In this document: piece after piece, positions 24,060 through 36,987 of the stretch
Layout of the letters: the number at the start of each line of letters is the position of its first letter
How positions within the stretch are numbered: position 1 is the stretch's first letter
NCBI RefSeq assembly: GCF_050908995.1
Contig: NC_135119.1
Span: 19,001,001 to 19,065,000 of the forward strand
Direction: 5' to 3'
DNA length: 64,000 nucleotides
DNA from: Andrena cerasifolii
Taxonomy: Eukaryota > Arthropoda > Insecta > Hymenoptera > Andrenidae
Position numbers and translations under genes: made by a program
Notes under the pieces: model-generated
The model's input: only the letters and a program-made list of their open reading frames with translations
Databases searched by the model: none
Told to the model about the DNA's origin: nothing

Positions 24060-25130
24060 CTGGGGATATTCAAGTACTTGAAATTCAAACCGAGCCAAGT
24101 ACTCGATTATCCAAGCGGTGCTTTGAATAGCTTGAATATTCGAGCAAGCTTGAAAAAATTCGATCTTGTTGAATGATCTGAGTGGCTTCAGTCAATCAAA
24201 AATTCTAATACTACTCGAAAATTCGGGGAAATATTAAGAATTATTATTTAATGAGGATGGTTGTTTGATTTAAGGCTTATGTTCAATATCTATACTATTA
24301 TATAAAGAGAGCCGATTTTTATGGTCGCGCAAAACTCAAGACCTATTGAACTGATCTTCCTCAAATTTTAACACGTTATTCCTGGATACTTTAGGACGGA
24401 TATAGGCTACGTGGCATGTCTCAAAAACGCGTTATTAACATGGAACGAAGAAACGCCTGGTATGTGTTCTTCTGGAGGGAAAATAAATCCCCCAAATTTG
24501 GAGAGAATGTTACCTTTTCGAAATATTGCGAAGAAATTCAGCTTTTTTAAAAATACTTAATTTCCTTAAAAGATATTAATTCTAATAAACATGAATCAAT
24601 CACGCTAATATCTCGGGCGAATCCGAGACGGGGGACGCTAGTAAGTACATATTATTCTGAACGACTTAAGTTGCGAATAACTAATTACTACTTAAATTAC
24701 TCACTGTTCGTAATTTACACCTACTAAGTTTGTTCGCGGAATCTAAAATCATTGTTAATCATTCAACTTATACAGACATAAGTACATTAGTAATTACATA
24801 CAATCAAATACAAAATTATATAAGTCGCAAAAATTTAACTTCCACGTGTAATAATGAACCCTATAAGTAGACATTTTACATTTGTTTATTCCTCAGATAT
24901 AGCAACCCTTCTGTCCTCGAAATCACCTCTTTTTCTATGGATTGATTTTATTCTCGTAAGACCCTTGATTAATCAAATAGTTTGAAATGATACGAGTAGC
25001 TTAAAAGGATTTGGGTAATTATTTCAATTCAAGTAGCTCGAGTGTGAGCGAGTAGTTAAAACGTTCAAGCTGCCCAAATCGTTTGAGAAGATCGAATTTT
25101 TTCAACCTTGCTTGAATAATACAGCTACTC
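24060..25130. repeat. Old inverted-repeat element split by a Helitron
   Basis: The segment around 24136-24180 (GCTTGAAAAAATTCGATCTT) is repeated inverted around 25085-25125. Shorter AAGTACTTGAA/TTCAAGTAGCT-type motifs lie on each side. The spacer contains the Helitron at 24289-24641. The class of the outer element is unknown. Confidence 0.5.
24289..24641 (+). mobile_element. Non-autonomous Helitron, 353 bp
   Basis: The element begins TCTATACTATTATATAAAG and ends in CTAG. Its flanks are A (24288) and T (24642), the canonical A|T Helitron target. Ten bases before the CTAG is a hairpin, TCTCGG-GCGAAT-CCGAGA (24611-24628). All three hallmark features are present. There is no Rep/helicase frame, so it depends on an autonomous partner. 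Confidence 0.85.
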
Positions 25131-25752
25131 GCAATTAGACGCACGCGTGTAGATGCAGACCTCAACATGCATGGAGCCCTTGAGATTTAATTAATAATAC
25201 CCCCCAGCCTAAGTAACGACTGCTAAGCCCACTGGAATATTGCTGAATATATGAACCAAATCGTGAAATACAACAGGAATACATTGAGAAACACACTTGG
25301 TCCCTTTTCAACGTAACAAATCCTCAGTTCGGCTGATTAATCGCGTCCAATTAAATTAATCGTGGCATCAAATTGGAGCTAATCAATAATGAATAATACC
25401 GATCAACAGTGCCATGAATTATGCAGGCCGTGTAGAAGAATGTAAGCGCAATCCTAAGGAACGGGAACTTATAATCAGCGCACGAACAAAGTGGAAAAGC
25501 ATTTGTGATGCGCAGCGTGCACTTTGAAGCGTACATTGTATTTTAATTGAAAATATTCCATTTCACTTTGTCGCTGCGTCATAAAACCCGCTCGCATAAA
25601 TGAAAGAAACAATCGGATCGGTTTTTTAACTTTCGTTTACAATAAGAACAGTCTGAAACAATCGGTTCTAACACATGCTCGCCATTCAAATCTCTATCGT
25701 CGCTCGAGTCAATGTACTTACGCGCATCTTTTGCTTCGCACTGTTCCCAGAA

Positions 25753-28700
25753 ATGACGACCGAAACACCGTCGGTGTCCGAGTGGTTCCACGGCCGGGAT
25801 GTCTTCGTCACCGGTGGCACGGGATTCATGGGGAAGGTCCTAATTTGCAAGCTGCTGGTCAGCTGCCACAACCTTGGCAATATTTTCATGCTGGTCAGAA
25901 AGAAGAAAGAAGTCGATCCGCAGGCCAGGCTGCAGGTCATGGTGCAGGTGAGTCGGAACAAGCGGTCCGCTTCGACCCGCTGGGGGACAACTTTTTGCCA
26001 CTTTGAGAAACAGTCAAGTTTGATAAGGGAGTAAGAATTTAAAATTCAAAATTAAATATCTTCACCGTTTTAGTATAAATTAAACTAAGAGTAGTTTCTA
26101 AAAATAAGATATTTTTTTCTCAAGTCAGGGGGGTGGAGGGGGGTGACTGCTCCCACCCTGCGGACGCCCCTGCTGGGGAATACCCTAACTCATCATGCGT
26201 GGCCTTCTAATTAATTCAGCGGCAAGAAACGGCGTAGCAAAAGGCATCGTCATAAAAGGTGTTAAAATAGGGCGCAGTAGCCCTTAAACTGAATAAGAAA
26301 CACTCGACGAGCGCAGGTCGACAGATTAACATTGATTAACACTGCCAGATTTACAGTGGGGGTAAAAAGAACGTTTAAACCAACATCGGCGACAGAAATG
26401 AATTTTCATCGGACAGAATATGTTGAAATTTCCATCCATAGATTGGAGGGCTGCAAGAGTAGGCCAGTGAAGCCGAGGTATTAGTTAGTCTTTGTTAAAA
26501 GGAATAATATATTACGCACATGTTCTTTTAAGGGGTTGTGCCTACCTGTAATGTCTGAAAACACAAGTATTTTCAGGATTTTTTTTTTAAAAACTTGAAG
26601 ACTTTTTTTAAATAAACGGTTGCACGCTCGAAAGTATACATTTTAAAGGTTTTGTAGTTTTTTTTGCAATGCGATATCTAAATAAATAATCGAATTATAG
26701 GCGATCTCCCGGCAGCGTCTTTTTATTTAAGCACTTCACGGTGGCCACTGTTGCTTTGACCTGGTTCATCAGAAATAAAAAATTCTAGCTTTAGTTAGTA
26801 TATTAGATTATCTAGTCCTCGTGGCTTTTTCATTTCCATTGCGTAGTTTGTATTTTATAAATGACAAATGATAAAAAATAAGAGCGATTCTGTGACGAAA
26901 ATTTTTTTTTTCTATGTCGCCATTTTGTAGCAAATTAATTTTTCGGGATAATGAGCGATTAAGGACTAGACAGTCTAATATATTAACTAAATTCCTGCGA
27001 ATTTTTTATTTCGGATGAACAAGGTCAGAATTAGAGTGGTCACCGCAAACTACTGAAAAAAATATCGCTGCCGGAAGATATTTCTTTTATTTATAGATAT
27101 TTCTGATATTTCTGATATTTCTTTTATTTATGTATATTTTCCATCGCGAAAATTATTACAAGTAGTTTAACATGTACGCTTTCGAATACATAAAGATTTG
27201 ATTAAAAAACCCGTCAAGGTTGTCTCAAAAAATTCCTGAATATACATGTTTTTTTCAGACCTCACGGGTAGGCATAACCGCTTAAGCGCACACGAGCGGT
27301 ACTCGTTGTTTTGCAGCCGCGTCATTCTGCAGGCGCGTCAAGATGACAATACTGCCGCAAAATATGCATATGTATATTTTAAATATCTCTCCATATACAC
27401 ATATTCACAGCTAGAACACAACGTCACATTAACGCAGCTGCAAAATGACGCATACCGCTCGTGTGCGCCGGAGCTAACTCGTCGAAAATCAGGCGATCTT
27501 TGTGAATTTTTTTCAAACAAATGTTTCAATGGATCTTTACGAAACTTTTGGGATATTTATTTGAACATCCAAGGAAGTGGAGAAAGCATTGTGTTCTGTA
27601 AAATAATTCGTTTATCGTAATAAAAGTGTACGAACAATGGAGGTACTGCTCCGACGTCCTCGGCGTCGAACTAGTGAGTCAGCGTGCAGCCTACTGACCG
27701 TTGAACTCACCTGAAACAAAGAATCCAGTACAATTGGTATTCTTTATGAAATTACGCATCGGATGAACCTAAATATGCGAAAAAGGATGCGAAATCGAGG
27801 AAATGGCGCGACTTAAAAGAAAAAGTTGCCATTTTCACGACAGATTTTCGCCTTTATTACGTCATAGAAGTAATTAAAATTAAAAATATCGTTAAATATG
27901 TTGATCGATACACTGAAGCATATCTTTGAAAGAATTCCCAAAAATCGACTCATTTCCTTCGAGTTACGCGAATCTCCACCCTCAATCAAACTGTTTTCCT
28001 CGGCTAACCACGGCCTCTTGCCACTTTTTTGGAAAAGGCATAAACAGACGCAATTAGAAAAGCCATTTCCGTACACCTACCGGCACCCGACAGTGCGCAA
28101 CGAACCTTTGCACCGTCTAGCATTAAGTTAGTTATGCAGACACTTAAAACCGCGAGCTTTTACAGGCCCTCTTCAGAAGAGACATCGCAGAATCGACTTT
28201 TCAATGCTCCTTTTCGGCGCCGACTGGTTTTTTCGGTGAGAATAACTCAGTAGACCGCGGGGACATTGAGGAACCAGTGAAAAAATGTATCGAGACGTTC
28301 GTTTTGGGAGAAGAGTGGTCGGTCGTTGCTAAATAGAGAGCGAAGCGTCGCGTCCCCGTTCGAAAGGAGCCTGGGCGCCTTTTACTTTACCAATTTCTGC
28401 GCAAGGAACGAGATTACTTGCACGTGGCATTCTTTGTGCAGTTCGCATTGACACGTTTCGAACGTGTTTTCACGTGCTTTTATACGCGCGCAATGGTCTG
28501 GGTCTGGGGATTTAATTGTTCAGCCTTGCTTGACGTCGGGGTACAGTAACGGGAATGACGAATTGCAGCATTGAACGCGCTTAGTTACCATACCAGGCAA
28601 ATTGATGAATTAAAACAGCTCTGGGATGTGGATAGGCTTGCGGATGAGAGATATCGTCTCCGTCCTTATTGATTCAGAGGTTGTGTAAAATCGAACAGCG

Positions 28701-31700
28701 AAGTGGCTGCGCAGCTGTTTCTTTAAAGGAAACTTATGAGACAGGCTGGTAGTATCAAGATTCGTGTATTTTGGCTCTCAAAGATTGACGACAGCAACTC
28801 GGGTCTGATCCGCGTAAATCATCGTTCAAAAAGCCCATTAAGAATTCAAATAAAAACACTGTCGCCTCGCTCTCTCAGGGACACTGTTTCGAGTGGTTCC
28901 TAAAACGTCCCCCTCGGCTTAATGACGGTCGTAAAGGTTATTGATGACCCTGATTTCTTTCGACACACCTCCAACGAATTTCCTAATTATGGCCAGTGCT
29001 GTGAGCGTGGATCTAATGGCAATAGACGGGGCTGCTATTGTGACGACTTATTGTCGTGTGGAAATCCGCTTGCTTAAGGATGTGTCGGGCGTACAATGTT
29101 AGACAAAAGTATATGAAATTTGAAATACTTGAATGTCGTCTTAAGCACAGTGAATCTAGATGCAAGGAACGACAGTTGCGCTCTTATTTTTACTCGCAGA
29201 AAGGTATTTTTCACTTTACAAATGCTCTTCAAGCATTATTTCCTAAACTTTTGGCAGTGAAAGTGCCCCGAATTCGCAATCTTCTCAAGTTATAATTTAT
29301 TGCTTTAAAACGGTGTAGTGAAAACAATTGAAACTCGGCAGATATTTTCATCTATCCATATACTACACGTACAAAAAAATTGAAAACATTGGTACCATTT
29401 CTTCAACATTATTTCAGCTGTTTTATCTGGCTAGATCGTCTCTTTCTGTAAGAGTGCATGTGAAATCAGTGACAATTAAAATCGTTATAACTCAGCAACC
29501 GTTTAATGAATTCGCTTGAAATTTTTGGAGCACATCGGCAAGATTGAAAAGAACAATCTCAGAAATTTTCATCAACTTGGTAGCATTTCGAAGGTAGGTG
29601 CGACACATCCTTAATGCACGAATATGATTCCATGATTAACGGGTAAAATCAACCTTGATGAATTCACTGCGTCTTTCTATTCAACTTTCTTTGAATCGGC
29701 CACGTGCGTTGAAGGCTGTTCGCGGTATTTTTTATGAATAATATGAATTCTAAATCCTTCATCGAGGTTTCATTTCGAGCGTGCGCCGCAAAAAGGGTCG
29801 CGCACTTTTGCGTAAACGACTTCTGAGGCCTCCTTTATCTTCTTCCATCGAGACACCTCAGTTTCGTCAGACGCACGATCATGGATGCACGATACTGGAG
29901 GTATTCATTGCATCATTCTCAAATTTACGTCACACGCAATTATCATGGCGCTATAATTGACGAAATGATTCGCATTGTTGCAACAAATAAATTTTGCATT
30001 AATAATTTCCTGGTACTAAGTAGTAATAAGAGAGGTATTAGTGACAACGTGGTCGTTCCAGTAGTGCAATGAATATTCCCAGTAAATCTCGGAAAGTGGA
30101 TCTGAATATTTACGATACAGAGTTATGCGTCGCCAACTCTCATTAGCTAACTGCTATGATTTACTTTCAGAATAGCGTACTTCCTTGAAAAAATGAAGAA
30201 CATGTTCGTAACAGGTTAAATGTAAAGAGTACTCGATTGAGCAAACAGCAGAAAAGACTGACACTTTAAGGGGTCATGCTCAGTCAGGAGGCCGAAAAAA
30301 GGGTGGTCTTTGGAAATTTTTTACTCAAAAGCTATAACACATTTCTTAGAAAATCTTTTTTTCTTTTAAGGATTGCATCTAGTACCGTACATCGTATTTT
30401 TTTTATTTAAAAATATTTATCAATAACTAAGTTATTGTTCATCACTCGAAAGTCGATCATCTAAAATAAAAAATCAAAAGAATTTACTTATTATATTATA
30501 TTATCTAGTATTTGAACGAAGGATTTTTCGAAATATTGATTTGGGAAAAAATGGCTGATGTTTAAAGTAAAAGTTTCAATTTTTATCGTAAATCGTGCCT
30601 GATTTTCGTTAATTAAAAGAAAACTAAGCATCGGATAAAAAAATCCTTCGTTCAAATACTAGGTAATATAATATAATAAGTAAATTCTTTTGATTTTTTA
30701 TTTCAGATGATCGACTTTCGAGTGATGGACAATAACTTAGTTATTGATAAATATTTTTAAATAAAAAAATTACGAAGCACGGTACTAGATGCAATCATTA
30801 AAAAGAAAAAAGATTTTTTGAGAAATGTGTTATAGCTTTGGAGTAAAAAATTTCCAAAGGCCACCCTTTTTTCGGCCTCCTGACTGAGCATGACCCCTTA
30901 AGTACTAATCACATACCAAGGTACTAAACTTGAGAAACTTATAGAAAGTGGGGTTGATCGATCCAGGCATCGAACACTTAATTACTGACTTATGTTCATT
31001 AACAAATGATCACACCCGTAGCGTGCTATTTTCTGTAAAGGTGCAAATCCACGGAAAGACGAACACATCGTATCTCATTACTTCATTATTTTTTAATTAT
31101 ATTGTCACTAATTTCATGAAATTAAACTCATGATATATTTTCAAAAGTCCATTATTCACGCGTAGTTGTTGCCGAGATTTTTTTTCTCGCGATAGAAAAA
31201 GTCCCGTATAAAATCGCATCGTGGATTCGCACCTTTACCACGATAGAATCGCAGCAACAGGTCCTTCATTTGTTTCGCGAGCGAGCTATTGCCGCGATTA
31301 CGGTACACACGCTTAATAATCGCCTCCCACACGCTGGGACGTCCCCTAGTAGAACGTCACTACTTGCCGCGTAACCGCTATACGCTGGAATAAAGTCGAG
31401 AATAAAGTCGACAAATTGCATCTCGCGGTGCGTGATTGACGCGAATGCGGCGTAGCTGCGACAGAGAAACTTGCAAGTGAAATCTGTATGTTTATCTAAT
31501 GTAACGCGATAACAACGCTTCCGCTAATCTATAATAGACTTTCCAAATCGTGTTCCACGCACCGCCAGTGTTCCATAGATTAACCGCAAGAAACTCGAAT
31601 TTGCACGTATTCATTCAACCTGCATACATACATTTAGCAACACATTATGAATGCGAATTGCTACAAGCTTTAAAATTCAAGAAATCGTCCAGACTTCGTA

Positions 31701-34700
31701 TGCGTCGGGGTTCTTAAAAGACTCGGGGATTTTGAAGGGAAAGACGATGATTTCTAGTTCTTCCTTCGAGGAAGTAGATGCGAGACACTGATATTCGACT
31801 CCGCCCACTTGCAAGGTCTTCCGTGAATAATCTCACGATTAAATCTCCTGGAGAATCTGCAGCGCGGGGAATAACGCGAGGAAGTCCTATTCGACATTGA
31901 ATCCTCCTCGGCCTGCTCCGGTTCGTGCCTACAAAAAAAAATCGTGTTTAGAATTACGTACTTGTTCTGTTAGATTAAATCAGCTGTTCCGTCAAGGACA
32001 GGACGAAGCGAACACTTTGTTTACAATCAGTCAGTCCGCGGAGAATCAGCGCAAGAGGTTCTCGTCGGTAGACTCGGTTTGATTAGGTAAACCGAGTCAA
32101 AATGAATTCCGGACTCCGCGTCGTTTCAGATTAACGGAAGCAAGGTGTTTAGAAATGCAGCAGCGTGCGAATATTGAAAAGATTAGCGAATATTGAAAAG
32201 ATTAGCGAATATTGAAAAGATTAGCGAATATTTAAAAGATTAGCGAACACACAAATTATCGCAGCACCCGTTACGTAACCTGTAAATAATACGACGCCTT
32301 CGAGACACCCATGGCATTGTCCCGGCTCACTACCTTTGTACAGGCCAGACCAAAAGCAGATGGAATGGTGTTCGGCGACGATGCTCCACTTTCGAATCGG
32401 TTCGCCAGTGCCAAGATTTTGTTTATCGACGTGCAATTTCGACAAGGTTACCTTCATCTCGTTTTCGTCGAAGTCCCCCCCCCCCTCCCCCCCGCCCCGC
32501 CCGTGAGTCACGATCCTTCGATCTCGCGTGGCCTTAGCAGTGATCGTTCGATTGCATCAATGTTGAGCAACGGAGTCTCGAAATCGTCCACTTACGTTAA
32601 CGAAATTAGCAGATCACGATGCAGAAACAGGCACAGAAACGAAAGTGAAAGGGAAGATAATGCCGAGGGTATGCAGGCCGTTAATTCCATCATGTTCTAC
32701 TTCGAAGTGTCAGGGGGAATCGGTAGGAGCGCGCAGTGTCCGCTGCATGAAAACAACGACCACGCACACGCGTAGACCGTTGGATCGTGTTTCTGCGAAG
32801 TGGACAGACTACTTTTCCATTCAAACTTAATCACTCTTAGTGGCGTGTAGGGTCCATTGGAACGATAAAAAAAACGCGACTTCCAACAAGTGATTAGTAG
32901 CGGTGGGTTCGAGGGTGATTTTTAAATCCTCCAAACTGGAATCCGAAAGTTCGCGAGGCTTCGAAACTTTCGGAACTTGAAATGCTGATTCTGTTGCGTG
33001 AGTGGAATATCTTGCTTTGACAACCCAAGTCGACGAATTTTTTGCTCAAATCTCTGTTGGCCGTTAAACAGAATGAAACAAAAGTATAACGATATATAAA
33101 TTCTCGAGGCACGCTGCGAACGATTTTATTCTCATTTATTTTCTATACTCATTGATTCAAAGAACAAAGTAAAGTTTCGACGCTTCGAGAAACCCGTCTA
33201 TAGATACTAGCAATATTTCGAAGCAGTTGAACTCATTTGGTTTGATGGATGTTACGTGACTTTTTATGTGATAAGAGATATTTCAGACATGATTATGATC
33301 GGTGGATCGTTTTCAGCAAGAACCGTTCAAAACGATCAAGAAGAAGTATCCAGATAGGTTGAAGAAGATCATACTGATACCTGGCGACATCACAGCGAAC
33401 GATCTCGCATTATCGGCTGCGGATAAGGAAAGGCTCCTGCAGCATGTCTCCGTCGTTTTTCACATGGCGGCAAACGTGAAATTCAACATGACGCTGAAAG
33501 AGGCGGTGATGATAAATACTTTGGGCACGATGAACGCACTGAATCTCTCGAAGCAGGTGAGCACTTTTTCGATATCTATTATAGATGTATTGATAATTAG
33601 TTGTATTAACTTTACTTATTAAACGATTTTATTCAGCTACGATCGATCCTCTTTGTTTGTATGTTTGTATATATGTATAGTTCAAATCTGGCAACTCAGA
33701 TTTAACCAACTTCCAACTTACAATTGTCTTGAAACTTTGCCGGCGCGCGTAGTTTGGATAACAATACAATGTTTATAAAAAAAAAAAATAAACCCGCGGG
33801 ATTGAAAAAATTGCCCAGTCGAAAAATTAAAAAAAAAATTAAAACCGACTTGAATATAATAAAAATGTACTAAAAAGTAGAAAATAATTTTTTCCCTTAT
33901 TTAATCTATGAATCTCATAGTTTTTAAGTCGACGCCAGATTTACACAGTGCAAATGATGAGGCTCCGACTTAAAAAATATGAGAGTCGTAGATTAATAAG
34001 GGAAAAAATTATTTTTTCAAATTTTAATTTAAATTTTTTAGTTTTTAGTGCATTTTAATTTAGTTTTTTGTGCATTTTTAATAAAATCGTTTAACATAAT
34101 AATTTTTTTTATATATTTTTTCGCTCTTACTTTCTGGACCATTAATACCTTAAGACTTTATTTCGAAAAGCGAAAAATTTAAAAGTGACGTTGTTTGCAG
34201 ATGCCGCAAATAAGCGCCTTCATCCACATATCAACGTCGTATTGCCATTCTACCGAGCCAGTGCTGGAAGAAAGAGGCTATCCATGCGCAATAAAGCCTG
34301 AAGTCATCATCGATACAGTGATGAACCTGTCCGACGAAGTGCTGAACACGATGACGCCGAAGATATTAGTAGGTCAACCGAACACCTACGCCGTGAGTAA
34401 AGCGTTTGCGGAAGATCTGGTGATGAGGAGCGGTCTTCCTGCTGGGGTTGCTAGACCGTCGATAGGTAAACGGAATCTCTGTCACACCGATTCCCATTTA
34501 AATAAACCCCACGCCACCCCAGTTACGAAACTACCAACAGAAGATACCTAATCGCGCAGAGATCGTTTTTTAAAGATAACTTCTGTGCTATAGATGCGAT
34601 CAGTTTTAATTGCACCCTTAAGCCGCCGTTCTTTAACAGCAACTTAATTGAGAGATTGACATTTTCGAATCGCAGTACTGGCGTCATTGGAAGAACCGCT

Positions 34701-36228
34701 GCCTGGTTGGGTGGAGAACATGAACGGGCCAACTGGTTTAATGGTAGGTGCTGGAAAAGGGGTAATCAGGTCCGTGCTCTGTGATTACGATTGCGAAGTG
34801 AACGTGATCCCCTGCGACATGGCAATAAACGCGGTGGTCGCGCTGGCGTGGAAGGTCGGATTAGAGAAACCCGAGTCGCCAATATTTATCAACGTAACGA
34901 ACGCGAAGGAGAATCCGTTATCCTGGGGTTACGCTATCGACACTGGGAAGAAGCATGCGACGGAGAACCCGTTCACAGGTTAGTGGAAGATAGTCTGCTC
35001 AGAATAATTGGAGGACAGTCCGCTCGAGCAAGTTAGCCTCTCAACGACCACCTCAGTATCTGGTAGGGATCCTAAGTTTTCCACTGGTCGCCCGCCTCCG
35101 CATCTCGTACGGACCTTAAAGCCGTATTTCCTATACCGCCCGGGAAAACAGTGGAGGTTTTCGTTCCGACGACCCGGGCCTCACGGTCAGTTTTTCGTTT
35201 CAGGGTCGGTCGTTGAGGGGTTAAACGATGCAGATATTAATTGTGTTCGGAAAATTTATAGTTAACACGATTCTGACGTGCTCTCTGTTTCAGGGTGTTT
35301 CTGGTACCCAGGCGGAAGCCCGACTACCTCCAAATTCTACCACTGGTTCCGTGTCACATTCTTCCATTTCCTACCTGCGTATATCGTAGACATAATGCTC
35401 TCGTTGACAGGGAACAAACCGTTTATGGTGAGGGTGCACCACAAAGTTAACGCTGGCATCGCCATGATAAAATACTACACCACTAGGCAATGGGATTTCA
35501 GGTAATTGAAAGGAGATGGTTGCGTGTGGGGGTTTCAATTTTCGCGACCGGCAGAAAGTCGATGTCGATGGAGCCACCCCCCAGTGTCGCGGAACACTCA
35601 ACTATTTTCGAGTTATAGTCACGGGTGTGGAAACCTTCAGATTCTGCTGCCCAGACCTGGCTATCAGGGTTATTAATATATGTAGGAATCGATGACGTAA
35701 TATTCCCACGTTTTGGGGAACCTCGGAAAAAAAGAGACCTCCGAAGCTCCTTCAAGCTTACTAAGGATCTCCCAACGATCCTAGGATCTCAAAGTCATCG
35801 ATATTACAATCGAGTGTCGTGAATTTGAAGTTGTAGACCCCCACGAACACGGTGTCAATATTCGACATTAATCCAAGCTTCGTAAAAATTTCTAAACGCA
35901 GCGTTGTTTTGCCATTTCTTTCAGAACCGATCGCATGAAAGAGCTGCAGTTCCAACTGAACCCCCTCGACAAAGAAGAATTCTTCATGGACACGCTGGCG
36001 ATTTCCTGGGACGATTTCATGCTGAAGTACATTCTAGGCACCAGGCAGTACTGCCTGAAAGACGATCTGTCGAGTCTACCTCGCGCACGAAAAGTCTTGA
36101 GGTACTTGTACTTCGCTGATTGGATCCTGAAAATCGGTTTGACCGTTCTCTTCCTCTGGCTCGTTTATTCCTGGGTAAACCCCATCACACAAGTGACAGC
36201 GACGATCTTCGACGTCAACGAGATTTAG
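25753..36228 (+). CDS. Fatty acyl-CoA reductase (FAR-1), six coding exons, 504 aa
   Basis: Coding exons are 25753-25947, 33317-33556, 34201-34465, 34676-34978, 35294-35501 and 35925-36228; all junctions are GT-AG and the 1515 nt close in frame. The product is an alcohol-forming fatty acyl-CoA reductase (fatty acyl-CoA + 2 NADPH to fatty alcohol), expected on ER or peroxisome-type membranes. The N-terminal Rossmann domain has TGGTGFMG at residues 20-27. The SDR catalytic set is visible as HISTSYC (Ser156 region) and YAVSK (Tyr208, Lys212). EEPLPGWVENMNGPTGL and GAGKGVIRS are typical FAR signatures. The C-terminal sterile domain includes YPGGSPTTSKFYHWF, and a hydrophobic segment (ILKIGLTVLFLWLVYSWV) lies near the end. 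Length matches the family. Intron 1 is 7369 bp and repeat-filled. CCCAG just before the ATG may be a 5'UTR splice acceptor. Chain-length specificity cannot be read from the sequence. Confidence 0.95.
26528..27285. mobile_element. TTAA-flanked inverted-repeat element in FAR-1 intron 1
   Basis: TTAA at 26528-26531 and 27282-27285 bounds an element whose ends are GGGGTTGTGCCTACCTGTAA and the inverse of GCGGTTATGCCTACCCGTGA. Weaker pairing continues inward (the AAAAATTC/GAATTTTT and CTAGTCC/GGACTAG segments). TTAA duplication suggests piggyBac-type mobilisation. It is non-coding. Confidence 0.65.
27286..27470. repeat. Small inverted repeat GCGCACACGAGCGGTA
   Basis: GCGCACACGAGCGGTA at 27286 is repeated inverted ending at about 27470, with CTGCAAAATGACGC pairing further in (27436-27450). 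It abuts the TTAA of the preceding element, so it may be a separate insertion or an internal part of a larger one. Confidence 0.55.
29074..29614. mobile_element. TTAA-flanked element with short GGATGTGTCG ends
   Basis: TTAA sits at 29074-29077 and 29611-29614. The ends GGATGTGTCG and inverse match for 10 bp only. It lies within FAR-1 intron 1. The boundary pattern is the same as for the other TTAA elements, but the interior is not a clear palindrome. Confidence 0.45.
30266..30901. mobile_element. Long palindromic TTAA element in FAR-1 intron 1
   Basis: The element is flanked by TTAA at 30266-30269 and 30898-30901. The arms of about 265 bp (30270-30532 and 30636-30897) start GGGGTCATGCTCAGTCAGGA and pair almost throughout, leaving a loop of about 100 nt. 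If FAR-1 pre-mRNA is transcribed through it, the RNA would fold into a long hairpin. It has no coding capacity. Confidence 0.85.
31035..31238. mobile_element. Short MITE with GTAAAGGTGCRAATCCACG ends, copy 2
   Basis: GTAAAGGTGCAAATCCACG at 31035 has its inverse ending at 31238. The ends are shared with the element at 6971-7289. It lies in FAR-1 intron 1. Confidence 0.6.
32167..32246. repeat. 19-bp tandem repeat, four copies
   Basis: Four consecutive GCGAATATTGAAAAGATTA units, the last with one substitution, lie in FAR-1 intron 1. Confidence 0.9.
33880..34018. repeat. Palindrome in FAR-1 intron 2
   Basis: AAATAATTTTTTCCCTTATT and the following TAATCTATGAATCTCATAG segment are repeated inverted around a loop of about 30 nt (33932-33962). 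This is probably a MITE remnant; the outer boundaries are obscured by AT-rich sequence. Confidence 0.65.
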
Positions 36229-36307
36229 ATAAGCTTTGAAGCAGCACTGAGTATTATCGAATGGACGTAACCTATCGAAAATGTTACTTCTACCAGCTCA
36301 CTTGACG

Positions 36308-36501
36308 CAGTGCCGGCTTTAGCATATTGGCACCCCGGGCAAGATTATCATGGCGCCCCACCAAGGGCACGAAAATCAATTAGCAGCTCTCTGCTTAACG
36401 CATCTCAACGGATATAAATGAATGAACGCATACAGCGGCGCCCCTGCAGATTTAACACCTCGAGTGACCGCCGTGCCTGCCCTACCCTAAAGCCGGCCCT
36501 G
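36308..36501. mobile_element. hAT MITE, 194 bp, exact 8-bp target duplication
   Basis: The ends are CAGTGCCGGCTTTAG and the inverse of CAGGGCCGGCTTTAG. The flanks are identical: ACTTGACG at 36300-36307 and 36502-36509. It lies about 80 bp after the FAR-1 stop codon, so it is probably in that gene's 3'UTR or immediate downstream DNA. Confidence 0.92.
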
Positions 36502-36987
36502 ACTTGACGAAGTCGCATCGAAGCGAGGGATATTCACGCTCCACCCGAATTTGACAAGAAAATTGTTCCTTATGTAACATCCCAGATCATCTTAGGTCTG
36601 AAATACTCAAATATGGCGTGCAATCCTATATAATAAGACGCTGGATGTCCGTTTGTTAGCAAAATCTTTCCAGAGGCTTTTTTTCGTACTTCCCGATAAC
36701 CTACAAGGTTCAGATTCGGCATGAAGTTTCCTCGGCACCCAAAGATGCCGTAGAAAATCCAAAACCTGGAAAATTCGATAATGGGTAGTACATGTGGCCT
36801 GAAACAGGTATTTATGTACAATGTAGTAGCCGCACTGCATTGTATCTAGGCCCGCACGCAAGTCGAGCTCGAGCTAAATGACGAAGGGAGACAAAGTACC
36901 ATGCTTTCTCTCTTTCGTAGCCGACGGTTACTTCGTGTCAACAATTTCGTCCTCTCCCGCTCGCTCACGAGTTCTCTCACTCTCGAC

